In this document: piece by piece, positions 1-5,235 of the stretch
How positions within the stretch are numbered: position 1 is the first letter of the stretch
How the letters are laid out: every line of letters starts with the position of its first letter
Origin: Candidatus Acetothermia bacterium
GTDB lineage: Bacteria; Bipolaricaulota; Bipolaricaulia; UBA7950; UBA9294
Direction of reading: 5' to 3'
DNA length: 8,148 bases
Assembly (NCBI GenBank): GCA_003650505.1
Contig: QMQL01000028.1
Coordinates: 1-8,148, forward strand
The notes under the pieces: generated by a model
The model's database searches: none
Seen by the model: the letters and a program-made list of their open reading frames with translations, nothing else
What the model was told of the DNA's origin: nothing
Made by a program: the position numbers and the translations under genes

Positions 1-257
1 ATGATAGGGAGGGGTATGCGGGATTCGTCGCGGGGATCGCCGATCTCCTCCGCCGCGGGGAGGGGGTCTTGATCCACTGCGGCGCGGGGGTCGGGAGGAC
101 CGGGACATTCGCCGTCTGCCTCATCATCGCCCTCGGGGCGAGTGGGGCCGAGGCACGGGAAGCGGTCGGCTTGGCCGGTTCTCATCCCGAAACCGGTGGA
201 CAGGAGGATCTGATCGCGTGGTACGAGGGCTTCGGAAGGCGCAGCCCCAACGGCTAG
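1..257 (+). CDS. Protein tyrosine/dual-specificity phosphatase, C-terminal part (partial at left edge)
   Basis: The frame starting at base 3 is open from the window edge to the TAG at 255-257, giving 84 residues. It contains HCGAGVGRTGT, the CX5R(S/T) phosphate-binding loop of cysteine-dependent phosphatases, with nucleophile Cys at residue 26 and Arg at residue 32 of the visible part. After the loop comes a hydrophobic helix and a short tail ending in a WYEGFG segment, as expected for the last helices of a small PTP/DSP domain. A TTG at 69 could be read as a start, but it would leave the catalytic Cys at residue 4 without the preceding sheet, so the true start lies left of the window and the general-acid loop cannot be checked. 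The enzyme would hydrolyse phosphate monoesters in the cytoplasm; protein, nucleotide and phosphoinositide substrates all remain possible. GC here is near 70%, well above the rest of the window. Confidence 0.8.
   Translation, partial: DREGYAGFVAGIADLLRRGEGVLIHCGAGVGRTGTFAVCLIIALGASGAEAREAVGLAGSHPETGGQEDLIAWYEGFGRRSPNG
202..207 (+). promoter_or_regulatory. Shine-Dalgarno AGGAGG that places a GTG start at 218
   Basis: AGGAGG at 202-207 lies inside the end of the phosphatase gene, 10 nt before a GTG at 218. It is the best ribosome-binding site on the plus strand in the left segment. It supports translation of an overlapping second gene that begins before the phosphatase stops. Confidence 0.5.
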
Positions 258-647
258 TCGAGATCAAAGCCGGTCGTCTCGTCGAGGATGGCGGCGGCTA
301 TCTCGCCGTGGCGTGGAACCAACCTCCCCGAGCCGAACACCCCTGCGGTCCTGTACGGTGACGACTACCCCGGACCCGATGAGCCGCTCTACCATCCGCA
401 ACCGGGAGGAGAGATCTGGCTGACCGATCTTGCTGGGCATGAGGATATCTACGACAACGACGGTATCAGGCTGAACTTCGCCCCTGAGTTCGATAGATCG
501 ACGATCGGGCACATATCCTGGTACAGGAATGGGGTACCCCGGAGATTTGCCGACAATCAGTATCAGATCACCAATGCCCAGATGGAGATGTTCACCGGAG
601 CGGCCCGTGAGAACTCCCCTCCCAGGGGCGTGCGCCCAAGCAGCTAA
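218..647 (+). pseudogene. Unrecognised gene, apparently broken by a +1 frameshift in a CCCC run
   Basis: From GTG 218 the frame reads a coding-like stretch that includes VEIKAGRLVEDGGGYLAVAW, then hits a TGA soon after. The next frame is open from 258 to the TAA at 645-647 and contains LYGDDYPGPDEPLYHPQPGG and YDNDGIRLNF. Removing one C from CCCC at 326-329 joins the two parts without a stop into a single protein of about 142 residues, with the junction reading WNQPPEPNTPAVL. The merged protein is rich in Pro, Gly, Asp and aromatic residues, has no transmembrane segment and matches no family I recognise. It overlaps the phosphatase by 40 nt and shares its high GC, so the two were probably one transcription unit. 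A real mutation, an assembly or sequencing error in a homopolymer, or +1 slippage on CCC-C are all possible. If the gene is not broken, an ATG at 288 would give a 119-aa product, but without a well-placed SD. Confidence 0.45.
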
Positions 648-701
648 GGCCGCACGGATAGCCGATTCGTACTTCGTGTCCTCCGTTCCGATGGCGATCT
701 T
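648..701. other. Probable junction between the GC-rich left segment and the decayed dehydratase
   Basis: This stretch lies between the end of the unrecognised plus-strand gene and the last recognisable base of the IlvD/Edd remnant. I see no gene, promoter or convincing terminator in it. Composition falls here from the high-GC left segment towards the window average. A rearrangement or deletion that removed most of the dehydratase probably has its breakpoint in or near it. Confidence 0.4.
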
Positions 702-908
702 TCATAGGTTGCGAAGACGCCAAACTCCCGCCTTTACCTGCTACGTGAGATTTCGGAGATGAGTGCGAACAGGGGACGCCTCTGGCCACGCGTTAGCGAT
801 TCCGATCTGCGGTTTGCTAAAGCCATCGCGTGTGTAACCGGCCCTCTTGCAAATCTGCCGCCGATGGACAGCCTGAGGACCGATGAACTTCTGTTGTAAT
901 TTAGACAA
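702..908 (-). pseudogene. Decayed N-terminal remnant of an IlvD/Edd-family dehydratase
   Basis: The minus strand reads, from a TTG at 908-906, a protein start containing QKFIGPQ, then RAGYTRDGFSKPQIGIANAW and, further on, THLRNL and VKAGVW. This order (arginine/histidine-rich start, GY.R..F.KP.IGI.N.W.E, HLR.L, VK.GVW) is the N-terminus of dihydroxy-acid and sugar-acid dehydratases. Two in-frame stops interrupt it: TAG at 743-741 and TGA at 704-702. The cysteine normally before the HLR motif (P-C-x-x-HLR), a ligand of the Fe-S cluster, is replaced by valine (SPVRTHLR). Similarity fades after 702 and the remaining 450 or so residues are absent, so this is a truncated, inactive relic. The TTG is 1 nt beyond the small AcnX stop, with AGAGGT just upstream, so the gene was once the next cistron of the acnX operon. 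The family call rests on recognised motifs, not an alignment. Confidence 0.7.
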
Positions 909-909
909 G

Positions 910-1341
910 CTAACCTCTTTTTGCCGAGTTCACTCTGACCTTGCCATCGGCTTGGATCAGCAGGTAATCGCCATCATGGATTGCTTCGCAGTTCTCCCGG
1001 GGCAAGACTAATATCGGCACGTACTTGTCGTACAATTGATCGGCGACGATGCTTCCTAATGCCAGAATCGGTGTCACCTCGGCGCTGATGATCGCCGCCG
1101 GTGCTTTCCCCAGGCGAACGCTCTCCAACAGGACAGCGCTTCCGGTACATGATCCTTTCTCTTGCGGAAAGACAAATACCTTTCCCTCGATGCTTTCTCC
1201 GCAGCGGTCGTGGTAACGGTCGATGATCGCACCAGTTTTGGGATCAAACCCACCCCAGAAGCTGAGCGGTTCCCGGGAAACAATGGCCTCTCCTTCTGCC
1301 CGGCCAGCAACGATCGGCCTACCGACTAGGATACGCTCCAT
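910..1341 (-). CDS. Aconitase X small subunit (DUF126 swivel domain)
   Basis: This 143-residue protein is the swivelling domain that pairs with the AcnX catalytic subunit; in fused family members it is the N- or C-terminal part of one chain. It opens with ILVGRPIVAGRAEGEAIVS, followed by SFWGGFDPKTGAIID, and carries GSCTGS at residues 63-68, the conserved serine-containing loop taken to sit in the active site. It closes with a barrel-type strand set. Together with the large subunit it would dehydrate a small hydroxy acid, most likely cis-3-hydroxy-L-proline in a bacterium; archaeal homologues act on phosphomevalonate. The start ATG at 1341 overlaps the end of the large-subunit gene by 16 nt, and AGAGGA lies 6 nt upstream on the minus strand, so the two subunits are translationally coupled. 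The length is normal for the family. Confidence 0.93.
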   Translation of the reverse strand: MERILVGRPIVAGRAEGEAIVSREPLSFWGGFDPKTGAIIDRYHDRCGESIEGKVFVFPQEKGSCTGSAVLLESVRLGKAPAAIISAEVTPILALGSIVADQLYDKYVPILVLPRENCEAIHDGDYLLIQADGKVRVNSAKRG

Positions 1342-2612
1342 CTCAGTTCCTCTCGAATCACGGTCCCTGCTACTGCTGAGCGCACGCAGTCAGGAATGCT
1401 GCCAACCACCACGTGTGAGCTGAGCTCTCCCGGTGCATAATACGCGAACTTCCCTGAGTTTGTCATGATCGTCTTCGTTTGCGGAGAGATGAACGGCGAG
1501 TGAAACGGGCACGTATCGAGCACGATTTCCACGCCGAACTCCGTCAACGTGTTCATAAAATCACTGCGTTGAAGGAGAGCGTATGACGTCTGGCTTGTGA
1601 GAACAACGAAACGCACACCTGGGGCTCGCGGATGCCCCTTTGCTTCTTCGATCGCTTGGGTGAGCCGGCGAAACTCGTCAAACGAGAAGTGGGGACATCC
1701 AAGGACGACAGCACCGAGTTTTGTCCCCTCAACTCCGGTCGATAAATCATTCCATGCTTTTTGCAGATCGGAGGGCCCAATTTCGATGGTCTTCTCCGGG
1801 GCATAACCCTGGAACGCCTCTTCTAGGGTATTCGCTTCCGGAGTCACGCCAACGGCGTGAAACAAGGCCACTGCCCCGAAGGAGGCAGCAGCGGCACCGA
1901 GAGCTTTCAGTTGATCTCCGGTTACGTTTTCGGTTAGTCCCTCGATGACCGGGATCCTGTTCTGGGTAATGTTTCCCATAAGTTGGCCCAAGGCAACGTA
2001 AAAGAGGTCATTCTTAAACAAGAGTGGCGAAATACCTACCAACCGTAGGAGGATCTGGCCTCTGCGATTCTCTTCCAAGTGGAGGCCTACTTTTGGGACT
2101 CTTCCGGTGATCGCCGCGCAGATGTCGAGAAAGTCTCCGTAGCGATTCGTCCGTGCTCCAAGGACCGAGTTGGCGTATACAATGGCGTTTGATTCCCCCC
2201 AGGCGATTTGCTGGCCGAAGCGCGGGGTGAGATAGCCTTGGTAGGGAGCGCAGGTCCAGGTAGGGATACATCCCATATCGGTGTACGCCTTAGCGAGTCG
2301 CTGTGCCTTCACGGCAAACCCCAGAGGCACTCCAAGACGCTCCCAATTTTGCAGATCGAGGGGGATCATGTTTAAGGTTGTTGGAACCGATACATGCCCC
2401 CCACGGGAAACCAGCATCTCAGCAAATTCTAGGTTGGAATCGCTCAACAGGGCGCAGCTGTCGATGTGGGCCTGAGTGATATCCATCAGCTCCGTCGCTT
2501 CGTAGACATCAGCCATCCGTATCAGGATGGACATCGCGAATTTAGCGGCTCCCCCGAATTCGCCTTGCAGCATGGCGTTATCCTTCTTAGTTAGTCGTAT
2601 ATGTTTTCTCAT
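1326..2612 (-). CDS. Aconitase X large (catalytic) subunit
   Basis: At 428 residues this matches a stand-alone AcnX catalytic subunit (formerly DUF521). The N-terminus LTKKDNAMLQGEFG and the following MDITQAHIDSC are typical. The core has TWTCAPYQG near residues 118-125, then WGESNAIVYANSVLGARTNR at 138-157, the most conserved stretch of the family, involved in binding substrate. Candidate Fe-S ligands are Cys115 or Cys121, Cys306 (GCPHFS) and Cys368 (DTCPF). Known members need the cluster and the small subunit; bacterial ones dehydrate cis-3-hydroxy-L-proline to pyrroline-2-carboxylate, archaeal ones act on 5-phosphomevalonate. Which of these applies cannot be read from sequence alone. ATG 2612 is preferred because AAAGGG lies about 8 nt upstream and the start agrees with the family. 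It overlaps an upstream minus-strand ORF fragment by 26 nt. Confidence 0.94.
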   Translation of the reverse strand: MRKHIRLTKKDNAMLQGEFGGAAKFAMSILIRMADVYEATELMDITQAHIDSCALLSDSNLEFAEMLVSRGGHVSVPTTLNMIPLDLQNWERLGVPLGFAVKAQRLAKAYTDMGCIPTWTCAPYQGYLTPRFGQQIAWGESNAIVYANSVLGARTNRYGDFLDICAAITGRVPKVGLHLEENRRGQILLRLVGISPLLFKNDLFYVALGQLMGNITQNRIPVIEGLTENVTGDQLKALGAAAASFGAVALFHAVGVTPEANTLEEAFQGYAPEKTIEIGPSDLQKAWNDLSTGVEGTKLGAVVLGCPHFSFDEFRRLTQAIEEAKGHPRAPGVRFVVLTSQTSYALLQRSDFMNTLTEFGVEIVLDTCPFHSPFISPQTKTIMTNSGKFAYYAPGELSSHVVVGSIPDCVRSAVAGTVIREELRWSVS

Positions 2613-2793
2613 TTATTGAGCCCTTTGCGTCGCTGACAGCGATCATGGGGTTCGGGGATGAAATGATCTTGTACCCTGGCTCCACTAACCTCACGCGATA
2701 TCCTTCTTTAAGCTCAGCGTAAATGGTAACAGACTTTCCCTTATCGAGATCGAGAACTCGCTCTGCATTTGGCCTAATAAAGGGAGAATTGCA
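2587..2793 (-). pseudogene. Unrecognised ORF fragment upstream of AcnX, no normal start codon
   Basis: After an in-frame TAG at 2796-2794 the minus strand is open for 68 codons to the TAA at 2589-2587, overlapping the start of the AcnX large gene. The product looks coding-like, with a beta-rich stretch SVTIYAELKEGYRVRLVEPG followed by YKIISSPNPMIAVSDAKG. No ATG, GTG or TTG lies near the beginning. The first standard start is a GTG at 2694-2692, preceded by AAGAAGGA with 6 nt spacing, which would give only 35 residues. It could be the remaining 3' part of a gene whose front was deleted, a small gene starting at that GTG, or a gene using a rare start. I do not recognise a family. Its reading frame runs into the AcnX start in the way of coupled operon genes. 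Confidence 0.4.
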
Positions 2794-2838
2794 CTAGCAA
2801 GTTTAGTTGTAATAACGCGCCTCACTTAGATCATGAAA

Positions 2839-3471
2839 TTATGTAGGAACAGTTTCTTCCTCGTTCGCCGAATCTCTCATTCGCAAGCCGTTGCGTACTT
2901 GCAAATACTTCAGCGTCTGAACCCATAGGATCTTGACTACTTCCTCCCCCTCTGCTTCATAGCCGTGCGGGGTAGTGGCCATGAAGTGGTAACTGTCGCC
3001 CGGTTCCAAGCTATAGGTGTGTTGACCGATTTTCAGCTTCAGTCTTCCCTCCAGAACAAAACCGAACTCCTCTCCCTCATGTGCGGCTGGGGGATAGTAA
3101 TAGCCAGGCGATATCTCGCCGATTAGGATCTCAAGCTGACGTCCGGGAAAGTCGCGGCTGAGGAAACGATACTTAATCGATGCGGTGGAGATATTGACCA
3201 CCGATTGTTGCGCTGTTTTAATAACTTTGGAGGAATCAGTGCTTACATTGACATCGGTGGATTGTGAGCCGCCATAGTCATGGAAAAAATCAGCGACGGT
3301 ACTCCCCAATGCTCGGCAGATAACATCAAGCGACGAGAGGGATACCGATGACAAGCCCCTCTCTACCTGGGACAAGAAACTCACCGACAAATTGCAGTGT
3401 GTGGAAAGCTGTTTCAACGTCCAACCACGTCGCTTCCTGAGTGAACGTATGTGTTGCCCCACTTCATTCAT
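2839..3471 (-). CDS. XRE-family transcriptional regulator with C-terminal cupin domain
   Basis: The 210-residue protein starts with a helix-turn-helix of the lambda-repressor/XRE type (about residues 5-62: IRSLRKRRGWTLKQLSTHCN, then SVSFLSQVERG as the recognition helix). A polar linker leads to a cupin_2 barrel at about residues 125-195, with HEGEEFGFVLEGRLKLKIG and EPGDSYHF as the two cupin motifs. Such proteins usually bind a small ligand in the cupin and control adjacent transport and catabolic genes. The frame continues upstream to a TTG at 3567, but ATG 3471 is chosen: the HTH begins right after it, as in the family, and a good promoter places the transcript start on this ATG. Lying between the AcnX genes and the plus-strand operon, it is the obvious candidate regulator of both. 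Confidence 0.92.
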   Translation of the reverse strand: MNEVGQHIRSLRKRRGWTLKQLSTHCNLSVSFLSQVERGLSSVSLSSLDVICRALGSTVADFFHDYGGSQSTDVNVSTDSSKVIKTAQQSVVNISTASIKYRFLSRDFPGRQLEILIGEISPGYYYPPAAHEGEEFGFVLEGRLKLKIGQHTYSLEPGDSYHFMATTPHGYEAEGEEVVKILWVQTLKYLQVRNGLRMRDSANEEETVPT

Positions 3472-3478
3472 ATCCGCC

Positions 3479-3507
3479 AGTATAGAGATGTCAAAGGCAA
3501 TCGTCAA
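3479..3507 (-). promoter_or_regulatory. Regulator promoter, probably leaderless
   Basis: On the minus strand TTGACG (3507-3502) and TATACT (3484-3479) are separated by 17 nt, close to the sigma-70 consensus. Seven bases separate the -10 element from the ATG at 3471, so initiation at the usual distance falls on or next to the A of the start codon. The mRNA would then have no leader or ribosome-binding site. The GGCGG between promoter and ATG is too close to the start point to serve as an SD. Confidence 0.7.
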
Positions 3508-3640
3508 GGGGCTGGTTGCCGCTTGTTTTGCGAGAGTATCGCTATTATCCCGGGCGAGTACTCTCAATGGCGCCTCAATCAGTGACGCTAGAATACCCGT
3601 CTGAATTTAAGCACCACCCTATTGCGAGTTGAAGTGGTAC
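3508..3640. promoter_or_regulatory. Divergent intergenic region, presumed regulator target
   Basis: This is the space between the two outward-facing promoters. The regulator frame stays open through part of it, but the HTH begins only at 3471, so I take it as non-coding. A repressor or activator bound here could control both directions. The actual binding site cannot be picked out by eye. Confidence 0.35.
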
Positions 3641-3668
3641 TTGACAAAAGCAACCCCCTCTGTATAAT
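3641..3668 (+). promoter_or_regulatory. Consensus promoter of the plus-strand operon
   Basis: TTGACA (3641-3646) and TATAAT (3663-3668) are both perfect sigma-70 hexamers with a 16-nt spacer. The predicted start is near 3675, about 500 nt before the first large gene of the operon at 4182. The promoter faces away from the regulator promoter, with 133 nt between the two -35 boxes. No clear long inverted repeat stands out as an operator in that gap, only the short palindrome GAGTACTC near 3556. Confidence 0.75.
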
Positions 3669-3679
3669 CCGGAGTAGTT

Positions 3680-3739
3680 ATGCCGAAAGGTAGGGAGAGG
3701 TTTCTGCCCATTCGGAAGAAGGGAAGGCATTGGGTCTGA
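3680..3739 (+). CDS. Possible 19-aa leader peptide
   Basis: An ATG about 5 nt after the predicted transcription start opens a 19-codon frame (MPKGRERFLPIRKKGRHWV) ending at TGA 3737-3739. The peptide is very basic. Its stop codon overlaps the GAGGAGGT Shine-Dalgarno of the next small ORF, an arrangement typical of translational coupling or of leader peptides that control downstream expression. There is no run of one amino acid of the kind used in amino acid attenuators. It is a weak call by itself; position and the shared stop/SD are the only support. Confidence 0.3.
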   Translation: MPKGRERFLPIRKKGRHWV

Positions 3740-3745
3740 GGAGGT
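3738..3745 (+). promoter_or_regulatory. Strong Shine-Dalgarno GAGGAGGT for a GTG start at 3753
   Basis: GAGGAGGT is a near-perfect ribosome-binding site 7 nt before GTG 3753. It lies in the loop between GGTCTG (3733-3738) and CAGACC (3758-3763), which can pair as a 6-bp stem, so its accessibility could depend on structure or on ribosomes finishing the 19-codon frame. Confidence 0.45.
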
Positions 3746-3752
3746 CTCGGCA

Positions 3753-4019
3753 GTGGACAGACCATTTATCGGCTTCCTCGCGGAGGAAGGAACCTCTTAT
3801 TCGTCTGTCGTTTCTCCGTTCGCTATCACCCGTAAAGCCTCACATATCTTTTCTGGAAGATTATCCACACAAGCAGAATACGTGGCAGGTGTTGCTGGGA
3901 GATATGGCTTGTCCTTGATTCAGTTGCCTAGATCCATCCTTGTAGATGACATAGGGCGCAATTCCGGCAAGAATTGCCTTTGCTTGAACTACGGGAAGAT
4001 GCGGTTACGAGTCACCTGA
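3753..4019 (+). CDS. Hypothetical 88-aa protein in the operon leader
   Basis: GTG 3753 has a strong SD at ideal spacing and opens an 88-codon frame to TGA 4017-4019. The product begins MDRPFIGFLAEEGTSYSSVV and ends in a basic, low-order tail with two cysteines. I recognise no family, signal peptide or membrane segment. In favour of a real gene are the ribosome-binding site and its position directly behind a consensus promoter. Against it are the odd C-terminal half and the lack of a recognisable fold; it could be the front of a gene truncated or frameshifted further on. A 162-nt gap separates it from the next gene. A hairpin (3773-3789) lies near its start. Confidence 0.35.
   Translation: MDRPFIGFLAEEGTSYSSVVSPFAITRKASHIFSGRLSTQAEYVAGVAGRYGLSLIQLPRSILVDDIGRNSGKNCLCLNYGKMRLRVT
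3773..3789 (+). repeat. Perfect 7-bp inverted repeat with 3-nt loop
   Basis: CTTCCTC-GCG-GAGGAAG forms a perfect 7-bp hairpin about 100 nt into the predicted transcript, 20 nt after GTG 3753. The right arm, GAGGAAG, resembles a ribosome-binding site, so the left arm could also mask the true SD at 3738-3745. It is not followed by a T run and does not look like an intrinsic terminator. Confidence 0.4.
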
Positions 4020-4181
4020 TGTAGTAGAGAACACAATTGAATTCAGGATAATAGGTTCATAGATTGAGATGGCGAAAGGAACAATCCAGCGTCTGGGGGG
4101 TGAGAAATAAGACAACTGGCGCATTAGCGGTACTCAACAGAGTAAAGAAATTTCCCTACATATAAAGGAGGTTGCTTGTAA
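4020..4181 (+). other. Leader segment before the first operon gene
   Basis: This AT-rich stretch holds no convincing gene. A 13-codon frame at 4069 (MAKGTIQRLGGEK) has no good ribosome-binding site. No second promoter with acceptable hexamers was found, so the downstream genes probably depend on the promoter at 3641. Confidence 0.4.
4164..4172 (+). promoter_or_regulatory. Shine-Dalgarno AAAGGAGGT for the M29/NicX-like gene
   Basis: AAAGGAGGT is complementary over 9 nt to the 3' end of 16S rRNA and lies 9 nt before ATG 4182. It fixes the start of the first large operon gene and suggests a high translation rate. Confidence 0.8.
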
Positions 4182-5228
4182 ATGTTGCGCTATGACTATG
4201 AACTTGCCAAGGCAGCAGACATTCTTGTTCGGGAGCTATTTGAGTTGAAAAGAGGGGAAACATTCGTAATTACCGCGGACACGGAAAGCGACTGGCGTGT
4301 TGTTAACGCTACTGCCGCAGCTGCGCATGTTTGTGGAGCAAAGCCGATGGTGATCTTGACGCATTCGCCGTTAGGCGTATCGGAGGCGGCTGATCCAATG
4401 CTGCCTGTAGATGCTTTAGTAGGGGCACTCAAGGGAGCCTCCGCGTGGGTGGAGTTCAACAATGAATGGTTACTCTACTCCACACCATACAACGAAGCTA
4501 TGGCAGCCAACAAGGAACTCAGATACATGAATCTAGTCGGAATGAACGTTGACATGATGGTCCGATTAATCGGACGCGTCAATTATCCGGTGTTGAGCGA
4601 GTTCTTGCAGAAAGTCTATGATATGACCCTACAAACTACGCATTTCCGCTTTACTACTCCGGCGGGAGAAGATCTGGAGTTCGATTTTGATCCAGAGCGA
4701 CGGGTTTCTCTTTCGAAAGGCTATGCTAATCAACCAGGCTCGAATTTTCTAGCCGGACAAATTGCATGGGCACCGAAGTTTGAAACGATCAACGGAGTGC
4801 TTGTGTTCGACGGATCAGTTGTTCCTCCGTTGGGGAAACTGGATCAGCCGATCCGGATGACAGTTGAGAAGGGCGAAATTACCAAAGTTGAAGGTGGTAG
4901 AGAGGCGGTGGAGTTCGAGCGGTGGATGAACAGCTGGAACCATCCCCAGATGCGGCGGTTAGCACACGCTAGTTGGTCCTTCCATCCTGGGGCATTGCTG
5001 ACCGGAGATATAGTTGAGGATGAACGCGTATGGGGGGCGACGGAGTGGGGAATCGGCGCAGTCGGGCCGATTCTTTCCTATCAGGACGAACCAATCTATG
5101 CGCCATCGCATACCGATGGGATTTGCTTGAACACCTCAGCCTGGTTGGATGGTAAGCCATTGATGGAGAAGGGCCAGATTGTCAATGAGGAGTTGCTCCC
5201 ACTTGCGGAAAAGCTCGGGAAGGCTTGA
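4182..5228 (+). CDS. M29 aminopeptidase / NicX-like metalloenzyme
   Basis: The 348-residue protein resembles the aminopeptidase T (M29) superfamily that also contains NicX, the Fe(II) 2,5-dihydroxypyridine 5,6-dioxygenase. An N-terminal alpha/beta domain (to about residue 130) is followed by the metal domain. PSHTDG at residues 308-313 corresponds to the C-terminal H-x-D metal pair (His310, Asp312). LAHASWSFHPGA at 260-271 aligns by eye with the M29 segment that normally carries a metal-binding Glu; here it is His262. The M29 position of a later His ligand seems to be Glu288 (GATEWG). A His/His/Asp set is what NicX uses for mononuclear iron, so a dioxygenase or altered metallohydrolase is more likely than a classical two-metal aminopeptidase. 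The length also fits NicX, about 350 residues. The protein has no signal peptide. It heads an operon with an M20 peptidase 7 nt downstream. Confidence 0.8.
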   Translation: MLRYDYELAKAADILVRELFELKRGETFVITADTESDWRVVNATAAAAHVCGAKPMVILTHSPLGVSEAADPMLPVDALVGALKGASAWVEFNNEWLLYSTPYNEAMAANKELRYMNLVGMNVDMMVRLIGRVNYPVLSEFLQKVYDMTLQTTHFRFTTPAGEDLEFDFDPERRVSLSKGYANQPGSNFLAGQIAWAPKFETINGVLVFDGSVVPPLGKLDQPIRMTVEKGEITKVEGGREAVEFERWMNSWNHPQMRRLAHASWSFHPGALLTGDIVEDERVWGATEWGIGAVGPILSYQDEPIYAPSHTDGICLNTSAWLDGKPLMEKGQIVNEELLPLAEKLGKA

Positions 5229-5235
5229 GTCGAAC

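Noticed and set aside
69..257. A complete 62-aa protein from TTG 69
   Set aside because: The catalytic cysteine would be residue 4; the frame is open to the window edge, so this is the end of a longer phosphatase.
264..512. Minus-strand ORF of 82 codons
   Set aside because: It is antisense to a more protein-like plus frame, has an Arg/Asp-rich low-quality sequence and has no ribosome-binding site.
616..628. CCCCT-CCC-AGGGG hairpin as a terminator
   Set aside because: The stem is only 5 bp and no T run follows on either strand.
529..762. Plus-strand ORF of 77 codons
   Set aside because: It overlaps the unrecognised gene and is antisense to the dehydratase remnant, with a composition typical of a shadow frame.
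3472..3567. A longer regulator starting at TTG 3567 with 32 extra residues
   Set aside because: The HTH begins right after ATG 3471, and the extra stretch contains a good promoter for that ATG.
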